Notes: generated by a model not told the origin, from the letters alone. DNA of 64,000 nt from Flavobacterium acetivorans (GCF_020911885.1 NZ_CP087132.1:3498456-3562455); one strand, 5' to 3'. Numbered from the stretch's first letter, positions 56,065 through 64,000 are shown. A program made the numbers and translations.

Positions 56065-56272
56065 ATTGTCATTCTTTTTTTTAGATTCGAAATTATTATC
56101 CAAAAGCACTCCAAATTATTTTTTTTCATAGTTCAAAATTTAATAAAATATTATGACTATCTTACACTGATTATTTTTAAGTTTGTTAATGAATCATTTT
56201 AGATTTAATTTTCCAAAAAAGAATTTAAGGTTGTTCACTATAATAATTATTAATTCATCAGTACCTTATATT

Positions 56273-56308
56273 AAAAAAAAGCTTTGTTTTAAAAACAAAG
56301 CTTTTTTT
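56273..56308 (-). terminator. Terminator of hisS
   Basis: A near-perfect palindrome: AAAGCTTTG arms in a stem of up to 17 bp (56273-56290 with 56292-56308), U-run on the minus strand. Confidence 0.85.
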
Positions 56309-56325
56309 ATTGACCGAAAAATTTC

Positions 56326-57696
56326 TTAAGACAAACTATTCTTTAAAGTCTCAAAATCAATCGAAAGCTGTTCTCCTGTCACTAAATTTTTAAGCGAATA
56401 CGTATTCGATTCCATTTCCTTATCACCAACAATCACCGCAAAAGGAATATTGCGTTTATCAGCATGCTGAAACTGCTTGGCTACTTTTGCATTATCAGGA
56501 TACAACTCGACTTTTATCCCAGAAGCTCTTAAATCCTTAATTGCTTTCATAGCATAAAAAGCTTCTTTGTCACCATAATTGATGAATAAAGCCTTAGAGC
56601 TTGCCGTAACGGTTTCAGGAAACAAACTCAACTCTTCGACAACCAAATAAATACGATCCAAACCAAAGGAAATTCCAACACCGCTCATGTTTTTCAACCC
56701 AAAAATTCCCGTTAAGTCATCGTATCTTCCGCCACCGCCAATAGATCCCATGGCCACTCCTTTTGGCGGAGCCACTTCAAAAATGGCACCCGTATAATAA
56801 TTCAACCCTCTTGCAAGAGTTACATCTAAATCTAAAATTGCAGATGACAATCCTAAATTCATCACGTTATCGCATATAAAACGCAATTCTTCCACTCCTT
56901 TCATCCCTTCTTCTGAAGCAGATAAAAGTTGGGATAATTTTTCGATTTTTTCAGAAATGGTTCCGGTGAAATTAAATAACGGCTGCACTTTCACAATCGC
57001 TTCTTCGGAAATTCCTTTTTCGATCATTTCCTTTTTTACACCGTCCTCACCTATTTTATCGAGTTTATCCAAAGCCACCGTAAAATCAATAAGCTTATCA
57101 GAAGCCCCAATTACTTCGGCAATTCCGGATAATATTTTACGGTTGTTAATTTTAACTGTCACTCCTTCTAACCCCAAAGTCGTAAAAACAGTATCATACA
57201 ATTGCACTAATTCTACTTCCTGCCACAGCGATTTCGATCCAACCACATCGGCATCACATTGAAAAAACTCCCTGAAACGCCCTTTTTGAGGTCTATCGGC
57301 ACGCCAAACCGGCTGGATTTGATATCTTTTAAATGGAAATTCAATATCATTCTGGTGCTGCACCACATATCTCGCGAAAGGAACCGTCAAGTCGTAACGT
57401 AAGGCTTTCTCAGAAATACTTGCCGTCAATTTTGTACTGTCTTTGCTCTCCAAATGAGCCGCATTGGCTTTAGCCAAATAGTCTCCGGAATTCAAAATTT
57501 TAAAAATCAAACGATCACCTTCTTCTCCATATTTCCCCATCAGGGTTTCGGAATTTTCAAAAGAAGGGGTTTCTATCGGTTGAAAGCCAAATTTCTCGAA
57601 ATTATCTTTTATGATTTGGATAATATACTGACGTTTTGCCACCTCGGCAGGTGAAAAATCTCTAGTTCCTTTAGGTATACTCGGTTTTGATGCCAT
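56326..57696 (-). CDS. hisS: Histidine--tRNA ligase
   Basis: 456 residues, class II. Motif 1 lies at [15 protein letters not shown], motif 2 at [22 protein letters not shown], the histidine-specific loop [18 protein letters not shown] (HisA) and motif 3 at [14 protein letters not shown]. The C-terminal anticodon domain starts near 360 ([17 protein letters not shown]). The start [16 protein letters not shown] matches homologues. Monocistronic with a clear terminator. Confidence 0.96.
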   Translation of the reverse strand: MASKPSIPKGTRDFSPAEVAKRQYIIQIIKDNFEKFGFQPIETPSFENSETLMGKYGEEGDRLIFKILNSGDYLAKANAAHLESKDSTKLTASISEKALRYDLTVPFARYVVQHQNDIEFPFKRYQIQPVWRADRPQKGRFREFFQCDADVVGSKSLWQEVELVQLYDTVFTTLGLEGVTVKINNRKILSGIAEVIGASDKLIDFTVALDKLDKIGEDGVKKEMIEKGISEEAIVKVQPLFNFTGTISEKIEKLSQLLSASEEGMKGVEELRFICDNVMNLGLSSAILDLDVTLARGLNYYTGAIFEVAPPKGVAMGSIGGGGRYDDLTGIFGLKNMSGVGISFGLDRIYLVVEELSLFPETVTASSKALFINYGDKEAFYAMKAIKDLRASGIKVELYPDNAKVAKQFQHADKRNIPFAVIVGDKEMESNTYSLKNLVTGEQLSIDFETLKNSLS

Positions 57697-57770
57697 TTTT
57701 TATTGGATTTTTAGATCATTTGGTATTTTAGCTCCCGCGCTCGTTCTCAAAAGAACTAATCGGAAAGCAA

Positions 57771-57788
57771 TCCCGATAACTATCGGGA
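57771..57788. repeat. Short GC-rich hairpin
   Basis: TCCCGAT (57771-57777) and its complement (57782-57788) around a 4-base loop, in a GC-richer patch upstream of hisS. It has no T-run. It resembles a short dispersed hairpin seen in flavobacterial intergenic DNA. Confidence 0.4.
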
Positions 57789-57892
57789 CGTGAATCGTAA
57801 ATTTTGATTGCAAATATCTTATTTTTAAAATAAAAAATTACTCCTTCGAAAGCAAACTTGTAACAAAAATTGTATTTTCGTGTCAAACTGCT

Positions 57893-59137
57893 ATGATGCT
57901 AAATTTATTCAAAGAAAATGTCCGTATTGCTATTGGTTCAATAAGAACACAATTGCTTAGAACCGTACTTACCATCGTAATTATTGCGATAGGAATAACG
58001 GCCTTGGTTGGTATCCTAACAGTCGTTTCGGCTTTAGAAAACACCCTTTCCAAAGATTTCGCTTCTATGGGAGCCAATACTTTCAATATCAACCAATACG
58101 AAAACAGTGCTCGAAGACGCGGAGGCGGAGAGAGAGAAATCATAAATCCTATTATTTCCTATCCCGAAGCGGTCGCTTTCAAAAACAAATACAAGTATCC
58201 TTTTACCGAAACTTCACTTTCTTTTACGGCCACATCCAAAGCGGAAGTAAAATATGAGGCGACAAAAACAGATCCGGAAATTTCTATTGTAGGAGTTGAC
58301 GAACATTTTTTAACCAATTCCGGTTTAGAAACCAGCTTGGGGCGCAATTTCACAGGATTTGATGTTGACAACAATTCTTATGTATGTATTGTGGGTTCTG
58401 ATTTTGAAAAAGGATTATTAAAAGACATCAACCCAATTGACAAAACCATTTCGATTCGAGGCGCTAAATTCAAAGTCATTGGTGTCCTAAAAGAGAAAGG
58501 CTCCACTTTTGGCAACAGCCAAGATTTAAGGGTTTTAATTCCCATTCAAGTAGCTAGATCTTTGTTTACAGCACCTAGAATAAATTATACCATAAGTGTA
58601 ATGGTTTCTAAAAAGGAATTACTGGATCAAGCCATAGACAATGCAAACAGCACCATGCGCAGGGTTCGCAAACTGAGCCCGATAAAAGACAATAATTTTG
58701 GTGTGGTACGAAGTGATGATTTAATTAACCGAATCCTGAGTATCACCAAATACCTGGGACTGGCTTCTTGGCTCATCGGAATTATAACTGTTTTGGGTTC
58801 TTCTATTGCTTTGATGAACATTATGATTGTTTCGGTGACAGAACGTACTCGTGAAATAGGTGTACGAAAAGCATTGGGCGCCAAGAAAACCACTGTAGCT
58901 TTCCAATTTTTCATAGAAACCTTGTTGATTGGTCAATTAGGCGGATTGGCGGGAATCATTTTTGGAATCCTGATTGGTCTTGGGATTGCAACCGCCATGG
59001 ATTTTGCATTTGTAATTCCGTGGACAGCGATATTTGCAGCTTTTTTTACCAGCTTCATGGTTGCTATCGTTTCTGGTTTGTATCCTGCTATAAAAGCATC
59101 TAAGTTAGACCCGATTGAGGCTTTGCGATACGAGTAG
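57893..59137 (+). CDS. MacB-like ABC transporter permease
   Basis: 414 residues. The first helix (TVLTIVIIAIGITALVGILTVV) is followed by a large periplasmic domain (about 50-285, MacB core: SYPEAVAFKNKYKYPFTETSL, IVGVDEHFLTNSGLETSLGRNF), then three helices at the end with EIGVRKALGAKKTTVAFQFFIETLL, the FtsX motif, and YPAIKASKLDPIEALRYE. It is the permease half only; the ATPase partner is elsewhere. Such permeases export peptides, drugs or lipoprotein-related cargo. The start has two ATG codons in a row. Confidence 0.9.
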   Translation: MMLNLFKENVRIAIGSIRTQLLRTVLTIVIIAIGITALVGILTVVSALENTLSKDFASMGANTFNINQYENSARRRGGGEREIINPIISYPEAVAFKNKYKYPFTETSLSFTATSKAEVKYEATKTDPEISIVGVDEHFLTNSGLETSLGRNFTGFDVDNNSYVCIVGSDFEKGLLKDINPIDKTISIRGAKFKVIGVLKEKGSTFGNSQDLRVLIPIQVARSLFTAPRINYTISVMVSKKELLDQAIDNANSTMRRVRKLSPIKDNNFGVVRSDDLINRILSITKYLGLASWLIGIITVLGSSIALMNIMIVSVTERTREIGVRKALGAKKTTVAFQFFIETLLIGQLGGLAGIIFGILIGLGIATAMDFAFVIPWTAIFAAFFTSFMVAIVSGLYPAIKASKLDPIEALRYE

Positions 59138-59209
59138 ATTTGAGAATCCAGAAAGCAGGAGGCGGATTTCAGAAAGCAGAAAATAGATTTCTAACTAAAA
59201 AAAGTTAAA

Positions 59210-59569
59210 ATGAAATTTCAAGATTTATTAGCCTATAAAAAATCATTTGAATTGTCGATGTTGATTTTCAGAATGACCAAATATTTCCCGAGTGAAGAAA
59301 AATATTCATTAACAGACCAAATTAGACGCTCTTCGCGAAGTGTTTCCGCAAATTTAGCTGAAGCATCAAGAAAAATAAGATACGAAAAAAACTTCATTTC
59401 AAAACTCACAGATTGTGACGCAGAAAATGCAGAAACCCAAACATGGCTGGAGTATTCATTAGCTTGTGAATATATCTCACAAGAATTATTTATAGAATTA
59501 ACAAATAAAAGTTTGGAAGTTGGGAAACTAATAAATTACATGATTAACAATCCAAATAAATTCTCGTAA
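59210..59569 (+). CDS. Four-helix-bundle protein (S23/rRNA-intervening-sequence family)
   Basis: 119 residues, all helical. The pattern MKFQDLLAYKKSFELSMLIFRMTKYFPSEEKYSLTDQIRRSSRSVSANLAEAS is the S23 family hallmark (LAYKKS, F..EE.Y.L.DQIRRSS.S...N.AE). First seen in 23S rRNA intervening sequences; free-standing copies like this one form pentameric bundles, with unknown function. A 10-base inverted repeat (59150-59159 and 59598-59607) brackets the gene. Confidence 0.9.
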   Translation: MKFQDLLAYKKSFELSMLIFRMTKYFPSEEKYSLTDQIRRSSRSVSANLAEASRKIRYEKNFISKLTDCDAENAETQTWLEYSLACEYISQELFIELTNKSLEVGKLINYMINNPNKFS

Positions 59570-59614
59570 AGTAAAAAAAAAGAAAATTTATTTTTTCCCT
59601 GCTTTCTAAATTCT

Positions 59615-60475
59615 TTAGTCTGCTATCTCCCCAAAAATCATTCTGTCATTACCATAAATATCTTTGCGCAATTCGATATTTTTAAAATTCATTTTTTCAA
59701 GCAATTCGATCATTTCCTTGCCTAAATACTGATTGATTTCAAAATACAGCTGTCCTTTTGAAGTTAGATTTTTCTGCGCTAATTGAGCTATTTTTCTATA
59801 AAAAATTAAGGCATCGTTATCATCTACAAAAAGAGCCAAATGCGGTTCGTTATCCAAGACATTTTTCTTGATTTCCTGCTTTTCCAGATTTCGAACATAA
59901 GGAGGATTTGAAACGATGATATCAAACTCTTGCCTCAAATCTTCCGTTTCAAGAATATTTTGATTTAAAAAAGTTACCTCAACTTTATTAATTTCCGCAT
60001 TTTTTTGGGCAGTAGCCAACGCTTTTTCCGAAACATCTATGGCGTAAACTTGGGCATTCGGAATGTTTTTTGCCAATGAAATCGCGATGCAACCACTTCC
60101 GGTCCCGATGTCTAAAATCCTTAATTTTTGACTTTTGACTTTTGACTTTTGACTTTGAATAATCCATTCGACTAATTCTTCGGTTTCAGGTCTTGGAATC
60201 AAAACATTTTCGTTGACCTCAAAATCCAATCCATAAAAACTGGTTTTCCCCAATAAGTATTGAACGGGAATTTCCTTTTTTAACTGTTCCAAAAGAGCAT
60301 TCCAATTCCCAATTTCTTCTGTCGAAAAAACCAAATCCGGATGCAAAGCCAAATCAATTCTTTTCAACTGACGCTTTTCTTCCAGTATCAGATAGAAAAA
60401 ACTCTCGGCTTCGCCAGCATCAAAAATGGGCGTGAGTTCTTGAATAAATTGACTTCTGTATTCTTTAATTTTCAT
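59615..60475 (-). CDS. prmC: Peptide chain release factor N(5)-glutamine methyltransferase
   Basis: 286 residues. It methylates the Gln of the GGQ motif in RF1/RF2. The N-terminal helical domain leads to PVQYLLGKTSFYGLDFEVNENVLIPRPETEELVEWII; the SAM site is ILDIGTGSGCIAISLAK and the catalytic NPPY is in IIVSNPPYVRN near residue 190. The ATG at 60475 (MKIKEYRSQF) is preferred; one at 60487 is in frame. Between the PRPETEELVEW part and ILDIGTG, a lysine/serine/glutamine-rich insert is encoded by four tandem 7-base repeats (60126-60157). Confidence 0.95.
   Translation of the reverse strand: MKIKEYRSQFIQELTPIFDAGEAESFFYLILEEKRQLKRIDLALHPDLVFSTEEIGNWNALLEQLKKEIPVQYLLGKTSFYGLDFEVNENVLIPRPETEELVEWIIQSQKSKVKSQKLRILDIGTGSGCIAISLAKNIPNAQVYAIDVSEKALATAQKNAEINKVEVTFLNQNILETEDLRQEFDIIVSNPPYVRNLEKQEIKKNVLDNEPHLALFVDDNDALIFYRKIAQLAQKNLTSKGQLYFEINQYLGKEMIELLEKMNFKNIELRKDIYGNDRMIFGEIAD
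60126..60157. repeat. Heptamer tandem repeat inside prmC
   Basis: Four copies of TTTTGAC and a partial fifth. The unit is not a multiple of three, so loss or gain of a copy would shift the prmC reading frame. Confidence 0.85.
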
Positions 60476-60512
60476 CGTATTAGGCATTATTTTATGGGTT
60501 AGAAACCATAAT

Positions 60513-60998
60513 TCATAATTTTTTCAGCATCCAAACTGGGCAAGAAGTATGCCCCGTACTTCCCAATGGAGCATCAATATATTCAAATCCTACTTTTTTA
60601 TAAAGTTTTTGAGCATCTTTCATAAAAGGCATGGTTTCAAGATAACAATGCTCAAAACCAAAATCTTTGGCACTTTGCAAACATTCAGCCATCATTTGGC
60701 TTCCAATACCTCTCCCTCGGGTTTCGGGAAGAAAATACATTTTTTGCAATTCGCAAATCGTCTCAGCCTCGTTTTCAAGCGGAGCCACCCCAGCGCAACC
60801 AACAATTTCGCCCTGAAATTCTACAACAAAATAAGCCGATCTGGGTTTATTGTATTCCTCAAACATCAAGTCCAAATAAGGATCAGCATAGGCCGTTCCT
60901 ACTTTGGGGATATTTAATTCATCAAAAACAGCTCGTATCAATTGAGCAACACCTTGATTATCTTCTTTCTCAATTTTTCTAATAACCCAATTTTCCAT
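60513..60998 (-). CDS. GNAT-family N-acetyltransferase
   Basis: 161 residues, one GNAT domain. Core pieces: WVIRKIEKEDNQGVAQLIRAVF, VGCAGVAPL in strand 4, LQKMYFLPETRGRGIGSQMM (the acetyl-CoA loop RGRGIG) and YLETMPFMKDAQKLYKKVGF. The substrate cannot be predicted. It lies 37 bases upstream of prmC on the same strand, so the two may be co-transcribed. Confidence 0.88.
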   Translation of the reverse strand: MENWVIRKIEKEDNQGVAQLIRAVFDELNIPKVGTAYADPYLDLMFEEYNKPRSAYFVVEFQGEIVGCAGVAPLENEAETICELQKMYFLPETRGRGIGSQMMAECLQSAKDFGFEHCYLETMPFMKDAQKLYKKVGFEYIDAPLGSTGHTSCPVWMLKKL

Positions 60999-61104
60999 TG
61001 CTTTTCTATACTTGTTTTAAAAACACAAAAATAGCCATTGTTTATTGTTATTCTCGAAAGTTTTAAAACTAATCCTGAAGTTTCGGCACTACATTCAAAA
61101 ATAC

Positions 61105-61112
61105 TACTTTTG
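61105..61112 (+). promoter_or_regulatory. -7 box of ribD
   Basis: A perfect TACTTTTG, with TTTCG (61081-61085) 19 bases upstream in the -33 place. The GTG start is four bases downstream, so the mRNA should be leaderless. Confidence 0.6.
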
Positions 61113-61116
61113 TACT

Positions 61117-62166
61117 GTGGAAATACATGAAAAATACCTCCGACGTTGCATCGAACTCGCCAAAAATGGCCTAGGAACCACCTACCCCAATCCTTTGGTA
61201 GGTAGCATTATTGTTTACAACAATAAAATTATTGGGGAAGGCTGGCACAAAAAAGCCGGAGAACCTCATGCCGAAGTAAATGCGGTCAATTCGGTAAAAG
61301 ACAAATCACTACTTGAAAAAGCGACTATTTATGTCAGTCTGGAACCCTGCAGCCATTTTGGAAAAACACCGCCCTGTTGCGATTTAATTATCCAAAATAA
61401 AATTCCAAATGTAGTGATAGGAACCGTTGACCCCAATGAAAAAGTAGCGGGCAAAGGAATCAAAAAACTGATAGAAGCCGGAATAAAGGTGACCGTAGGT
61501 GTTCTTGAAAATGAATGTAATGAACTCAATCAACGCTTTTTTACTTTTCACAACAAGAAAAGACCTTATATCATCTTGAAATGGGCCGAAAGTAAGGACA
61601 GCTTCATTGCTCCAAACACAGCTTTACGCAACGAAAAAAAACCGGTTTGGATTACAAATCCGTATTCCAGACAGTTAGTTCATAAATGGCGAAGCGAGGA
61701 ACAGGCCATTCTTGTGGGAACTCAAACTGTCATTGATGACAATCCGAAACTGGATGTAAGAGACTGGACTGGAAATCATCCTGTTCGGGTGATTTTGGAT
61801 CAAAATAATCGAATTCCAAAAACCAACCATATATTTGATAATCAAACCAAAACAATCATTATTTGCGGAAAAACAACAGAAACAGGCTCAAAAAATACTA
61901 TCTTTGAAAGTATTGATTTCGAGCAAAACATAGCGTCACAAATTACAAAGCTGCTTTACAAACATCAAATTCAGTCTGTAATTATTGAAGGCGGAAGCCA
62001 AATATTACAAACTTTTATCGATGCAAACCTTTGGGACGAAGCACGCGTTTTTATTGGAAATTCCGTCTTGGGAGATGGCGTAAAAGCTCCGATTATGACT
62101 CAAAAACAATTCAAAAAACATTGGATTGATCAAGATGAACTTATAATATCCAGAAACCATGATTAA
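61117..62166 (+). CDS. ribD: Bifunctional riboflavin biosynthesis deaminase/reductase RibD
   Basis: 349 residues. The N-terminal deaminase has zinc ligands in HAEVNAV (His51) and the SLEPCSHFGKTPPCC loop. The reductase domain starts at about 150 (RPYIILKWAESKDSFIA) with the NADPH-binding VIIEGGSQILQTFID near 290. It carries out the second and third steps of riboflavin synthesis. The start is GTG at 61117: it follows the -7 box by four bases, and homologues begin here (EIHEKYLRRCIELA). The frame is open back to 61045 but that part precedes transcription. The HAD gene overlaps by 8 bases. Confidence 0.93.
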   Translation: MEIHEKYLRRCIELAKNGLGTTYPNPLVGSIIVYNNKIIGEGWHKKAGEPHAEVNAVNSVKDKSLLEKATIYVSLEPCSHFGKTPPCCDLIIQNKIPNVVIGTVDPNEKVAGKGIKKLIEAGIKVTVGVLENECNELNQRFFTFHNKKRPYIILKWAESKDSFIAPNTALRNEKKPVWITNPYSRQLVHKWRSEEQAILVGTQTVIDDNPKLDVRDWTGNHPVRVILDQNNRIPKTNHIFDNQTKTIIICGKTTETGSKNTIFESIDFEQNIASQITKLLYKHQIQSVIIEGGSQILQTFIDANLWDEARVFIGNSVLGDGVKAPIMTQKQFKKHWIDQDELIISRNHD

Positions 62167-62755
62167 CGCAATTATTTTCGATTTTGGAGATGTCTTTATC
62201 AATTTAGACAAAAAAGCAACTTTCGAAGGTTTGAAAAAAATAGGTCTCTCGGAATGGAATGACGACTTGAATCAATTAAACATTCTTTTTGAAAAAGGCG
62301 AAATTTCAAAAGAAAACTTCCTTTCAGGCATTCAAAAACACGTGCCAAAAGCCACAACAGAAGAAATTCTAGAGGCATGGAATGCTATCTTATTAGATTT
62401 CCCATTGTACCGACTAGAATTCCTTCAGATGCTTTCGCAAAAATACCGCTTGTTTTTATTGAGTAATACTGATGCTATTCATATCGATACTTTTGAACAA
62501 AAAAATGGCGTTTCTTTTTACAGCGATTTTTATCAATGTTTTGAAAAAGTCTATTTCTCTTTTGAAATGGGAATGCGAAAACCCGATGCTGAAATTTTCA
62601 ACCACGTTTTAAACAAACACGACCTGCAAGCCAAACGGACTTTGTTTGTTGATGACAAAAAAGAAAATACAGATGCTGCACTTTCACTCGGAATGAACGT
62701 TTGGAATCTTCAAGTAGGACAAGAAGATGTAGTGGATCTGTTTGAAAAAATATAA
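62159..62755 (+). CDS. HAD-superfamily phosphatase (subfamily IA)
   Basis: 198 residues. HAD motifs: IIFDFGDVFINLDKK (nucleophile Asp with the DxGD/NV form, as in YihX), LFLLSNTDAIHI (motif II), the Lys in EMGMRKPDAEIF (motif III) and LFVDDKKENTDAAL (motif IV). A C1 helical cap lies at about 18-80. It overlaps ribD by 8 bases and the YigZ gene follows by 18 bases, so the three genes form one operon. Position suggests the missing phosphatase of the riboflavin pathway; that is inference. Confidence 0.88.
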   Translation: MINAIIFDFGDVFINLDKKATFEGLKKIGLSEWNDDLNQLNILFEKGEISKENFLSGIQKHVPKATTEEILEAWNAILLDFPLYRLEFLQMLSQKYRLFLLSNTDAIHIDTFEQKNGVSFYSDFYQCFEKVYFSFEMGMRKPDAEIFNHVLNKHDLQAKRTLFVDDKKENTDAALSLGMNVWNLQVGQEDVVDLFEKI

Positions 62756-62773
62756 ATTAGAAGAAAACAACTC

Positions 62774-63385
62774 TTGGAAATCAAAGACACTTATAATACC
62801 ATTGCATTCCCTTCTGAAGAAATACTATTCAAAGAAAAAAACAGCAAATTTTTTGGTTACGCCTTTCCCATCCAATCGGAGGAAGAAGTAAAACCAATTA
62901 TCGATGTTCTGAGAAAGCAACATCCCAATGCTGGTCATTTTTGTTATGCTTATCAAATTGGCACTGACAAACTTTCTTACAGAGCCAATGACGACAGCGA
63001 ACCAAGTAATAGCGCCGGAATGCCAATTTATGGCCAAATTCAGTCCTTTTCCCTAACCAATACATTAATTGTGGTGGTTCGGGTTTTTGGTGGCGTAAAA
63101 CTAGGCGTTGGCGGTTTAATCTCTGCTTACAAAACATCGGCTCAATTAACACTTGAAAGTTGTGAAATAATTGAGAAAACAATCGACGTTCATTACCAAA
63201 TTGCATTTGACTACAAAAACATGAATAAAGTCATGCGCATTATCAAAGAAAAAAATCTAGATATTGTCAATCAAAAAATGGAAATGAGCTGCGAAATCGA
63301 AATCAAAACCCGAAAAAAAAATGCCGAAATGGTATTCGACATTTTCAATTCACTTTTCGAAATAGATATTAAAATCAAAGAATAA
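62774..63385 (+). CDS. YigZ/IMPACT family protein
   Basis: 203 residues, usual length. The N-terminal RNase-PH-like fold has the signature DDSEPSNSAGMPIYGQI (consensus DGEPxGTAGxPI, here with SxS changes) and VVVVRVFGGVKLGVGGLISAY. The C-terminal ferredoxin-like part (DYKNMNKVMRIIKEKN) is the DUF1949 domain. The role in bacteria is not settled; IMPACT in eukaryotes regulates translation. The start is TTG at 62774; no other in-frame start is near. Third gene of the ribD operon. Confidence 0.9.
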   Translation: MEIKDTYNTIAFPSEEILFKEKNSKFFGYAFPIQSEEEVKPIIDVLRKQHPNAGHFCYAYQIGTDKLSYRANDDSEPSNSAGMPIYGQIQSFSLTNTLIVVVRVFGGVKLGVGGLISAYKTSAQLTLESCEIIEKTIDVHYQIAFDYKNMNKVMRIIKEKNLDIVNQKMEMSCEIEIKTRKKNAEMVFDIFNSLFEIDIKIKE

Positions 63386-63405
63386 TCAATTATTCTTTAT
63401 TAATT

Positions 63406-63807
63406 CTACATTGCCAAAAGCCTTTCCTTTACATATTCCGGAGGAAGCGTAGGACGACCCGTTTTCATGTCTACAAAAACCAATGTTGAATGGGCAATTG
63501 TTAATAACTCCTTTTTCTCATTATAGATTTCATAATCAAATTCTATCTTGACAGAAGTCTGGCTTTTAAAAATAGTTTTTACCGTTAATAAGTCATCATA
63601 ACGTGCCGGTTTTTTATAATTCATACTTAAAGAAACCACCGGAAGCATCACCCCATTTTCTTCCATCCATTTATAGGAAACCCCAAGGTTTCTAAGCCAT
63701 TCCACGCGTCCCATCTCAAAATACTGGGCATAATTCCCATGATAAACTACTCCCATTTGGTCCGTTTCAGAATAGCGTACCCTTACTGAAAATTCATGTT
63801 CTTTCAT
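63406..63807 (-). CDS. Acyl-CoA thioesterase (YbgC-like hotdog fold)
   Basis: 133 residues, one hotdog domain. The family's active-site helix region RVRYSETDQMGVVYHGNYAQYFEMGRVEWL is present, with the catalytic Asp in TDQMG and the YHGNY motif; the sheet continues SLSMNYKKPARYDDLLTVKT and AHSTLVFVDMKTGRP. It should hydrolyse short acyl-CoA or acyl-ACP thioesters. It ends 20 bases from the convergent YigZ stop with no clear hairpin. The 193 bases upstream to the window end contain no gene. Confidence 0.9.
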   Translation of the reverse strand: MKEHEFSVRVRYSETDQMGVVYHGNYAQYFEMGRVEWLRNLGVSYKWMEENGVMLPVVSLSMNYKKPARYDDLLTVKTIFKSQTSVKIEFDYEIYNEKKELLTIAHSTLVFVDMKTGRPTLPPEYVKERLLAM

Positions 63808-64000
63808 CTTAATTTTTCTATATTTAACATTAAAGCAAACGCCTTTTTACCTACTTACGACAATATTTCTACATAATCAACCCCTAATAATTTTTTTTTA
63901 CAGAAAATTGTTCACATATTTGTTACCCCGAAAAATAAGACTTTTTTTGGTTTTATTTAATAAGACGCCGATTACTAAAAAAAATAATTTAATAGAATTT
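63808..64000. other. Gene-free end of the window
   Basis: 193 AT-rich bases between the thioesterase start and the window edge. TTGTTCACA at 63908-63916 differs from the DnaA-box consensus TTATNCACA at one position. No gene, hairpin or clear promoter seen. Confidence 0.4.

Larger units (their letters stand above)
56010..56325. other. Intergenic region of 316 bases
   Basis: It holds the grpE promoter at one end (56033-56064) and the hisS terminator at the other (56273-56308). The middle 200 bases are very AT-rich; I see no gene, RNA or repeat in them. Confidence 0.6.

Noticed and set aside
61045..61116. 24-residue upstream extension of RibD
   Set aside because: It lies upstream of the expected transcription start and has no similarity to RibD N-termini.

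Overview
The window comes from the chromosome of a Flavobacterium-like member of the Bacteroidota. The evidence is AT-rich DNA, promoters of the Bacteroidota form (TTG, a spacer of about 17-23, then TAnnTTTG), almost no Shine-Dalgarno sequences, a fused SecDF, a protein with a gliding/type IX secretion C-terminal domain, plug-less TonB-receptor-like barrels, and gene types typical of flavobacteria. Almost everything is core chromosome. I found no prophage, insertion sequence, CRISPR array, rRNA or tRNA.

Region by region. 1-2.4 kb: the 3' end of a TonB-dependent siderophore receptor, a PepSY-associated membrane protein and a ferredoxin/flavodoxin-reductase-like protein. 2.4-12.3 kb: valS, a DUF1573 protein, a secreted retropepsin/PDZ protein, an aminotransferase, folE, cysS, yidD and lgt. 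12.3-21 kb (minus strand): a T9SS type B cargo protein, a small outer-membrane barrel, secDF, mdh and gyrB. 21-30 kb: a small SPOUT methyltransferase, asnB, a GreA-like protein, a DUF2911 protein, and a two-gene envelope unit (1004-residue TPR protein followed by a plug-less barrel). 30-44 kb: ftsE, a TRIC/UPF0126 channel, a second SPOUT methyltransferase, a bifunctional (p)ppGpp enzyme, fur, purA, nudK, a 1-Cys peroxiredoxin, an AEC carrier, meaB, a MATE exporter with a small acidic partner, a barrel protein and PPK2. 44-50 kb is the most accessory part: a propeller-like hypothetical protein, an SDR enzyme, mtaB, two related toxin-antitoxin loci (one toxin broken by a stop codon), a Cof-type HAD phosphatase, DUF2007, and several inverted-repeat elements. 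50-64 kb: a one-domain DEAD-box-like protein, an NtrC-type regulator without a DNA-binding domain, a NatAB-like ABC exporter, grpE-dnaJ, hisS, a MacB-like permease, an S23 four-helix protein, prmC, a GNAT acetyltransferase, ribD-HAD-YigZ and a YbgC-type thioesterase.

The genes serve translation (valS, cysS, hisS, prmC, mtaB, two SPOUT enzymes), protein export and lipoprotein maturation (secDF, lgt, yidD), folding (grpE-dnaJ), stress signalling ((p)ppGpp, Fur, polyphosphate kinase, peroxiredoxin) and cofactor synthesis (folE, ribD). Promoter positions allowed many starts to be refined. Several genes (SPOUT at 21206, fur, ribD, possibly the (p)ppGpp gene) begin 4-6 bases after a -7 box, so their mRNAs should be leaderless or nearly so.

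I did not find a large new defence or mobile system. The best leads are: the decayed toxin beside an intact antitoxin, with an intact paralogous pair 2 kb away; a frame-breaking heptamer repeat inside prmC; a HAD phosphatase overlapping ribD that could fill the open dephosphorylation step of riboflavin synthesis; the regulator and helicase proteins that each lack a domain; the TPR/barrel envelope pair; a DnaJ that keeps only one of its two zinc sites; and several families of inverted-repeat elements between genes.
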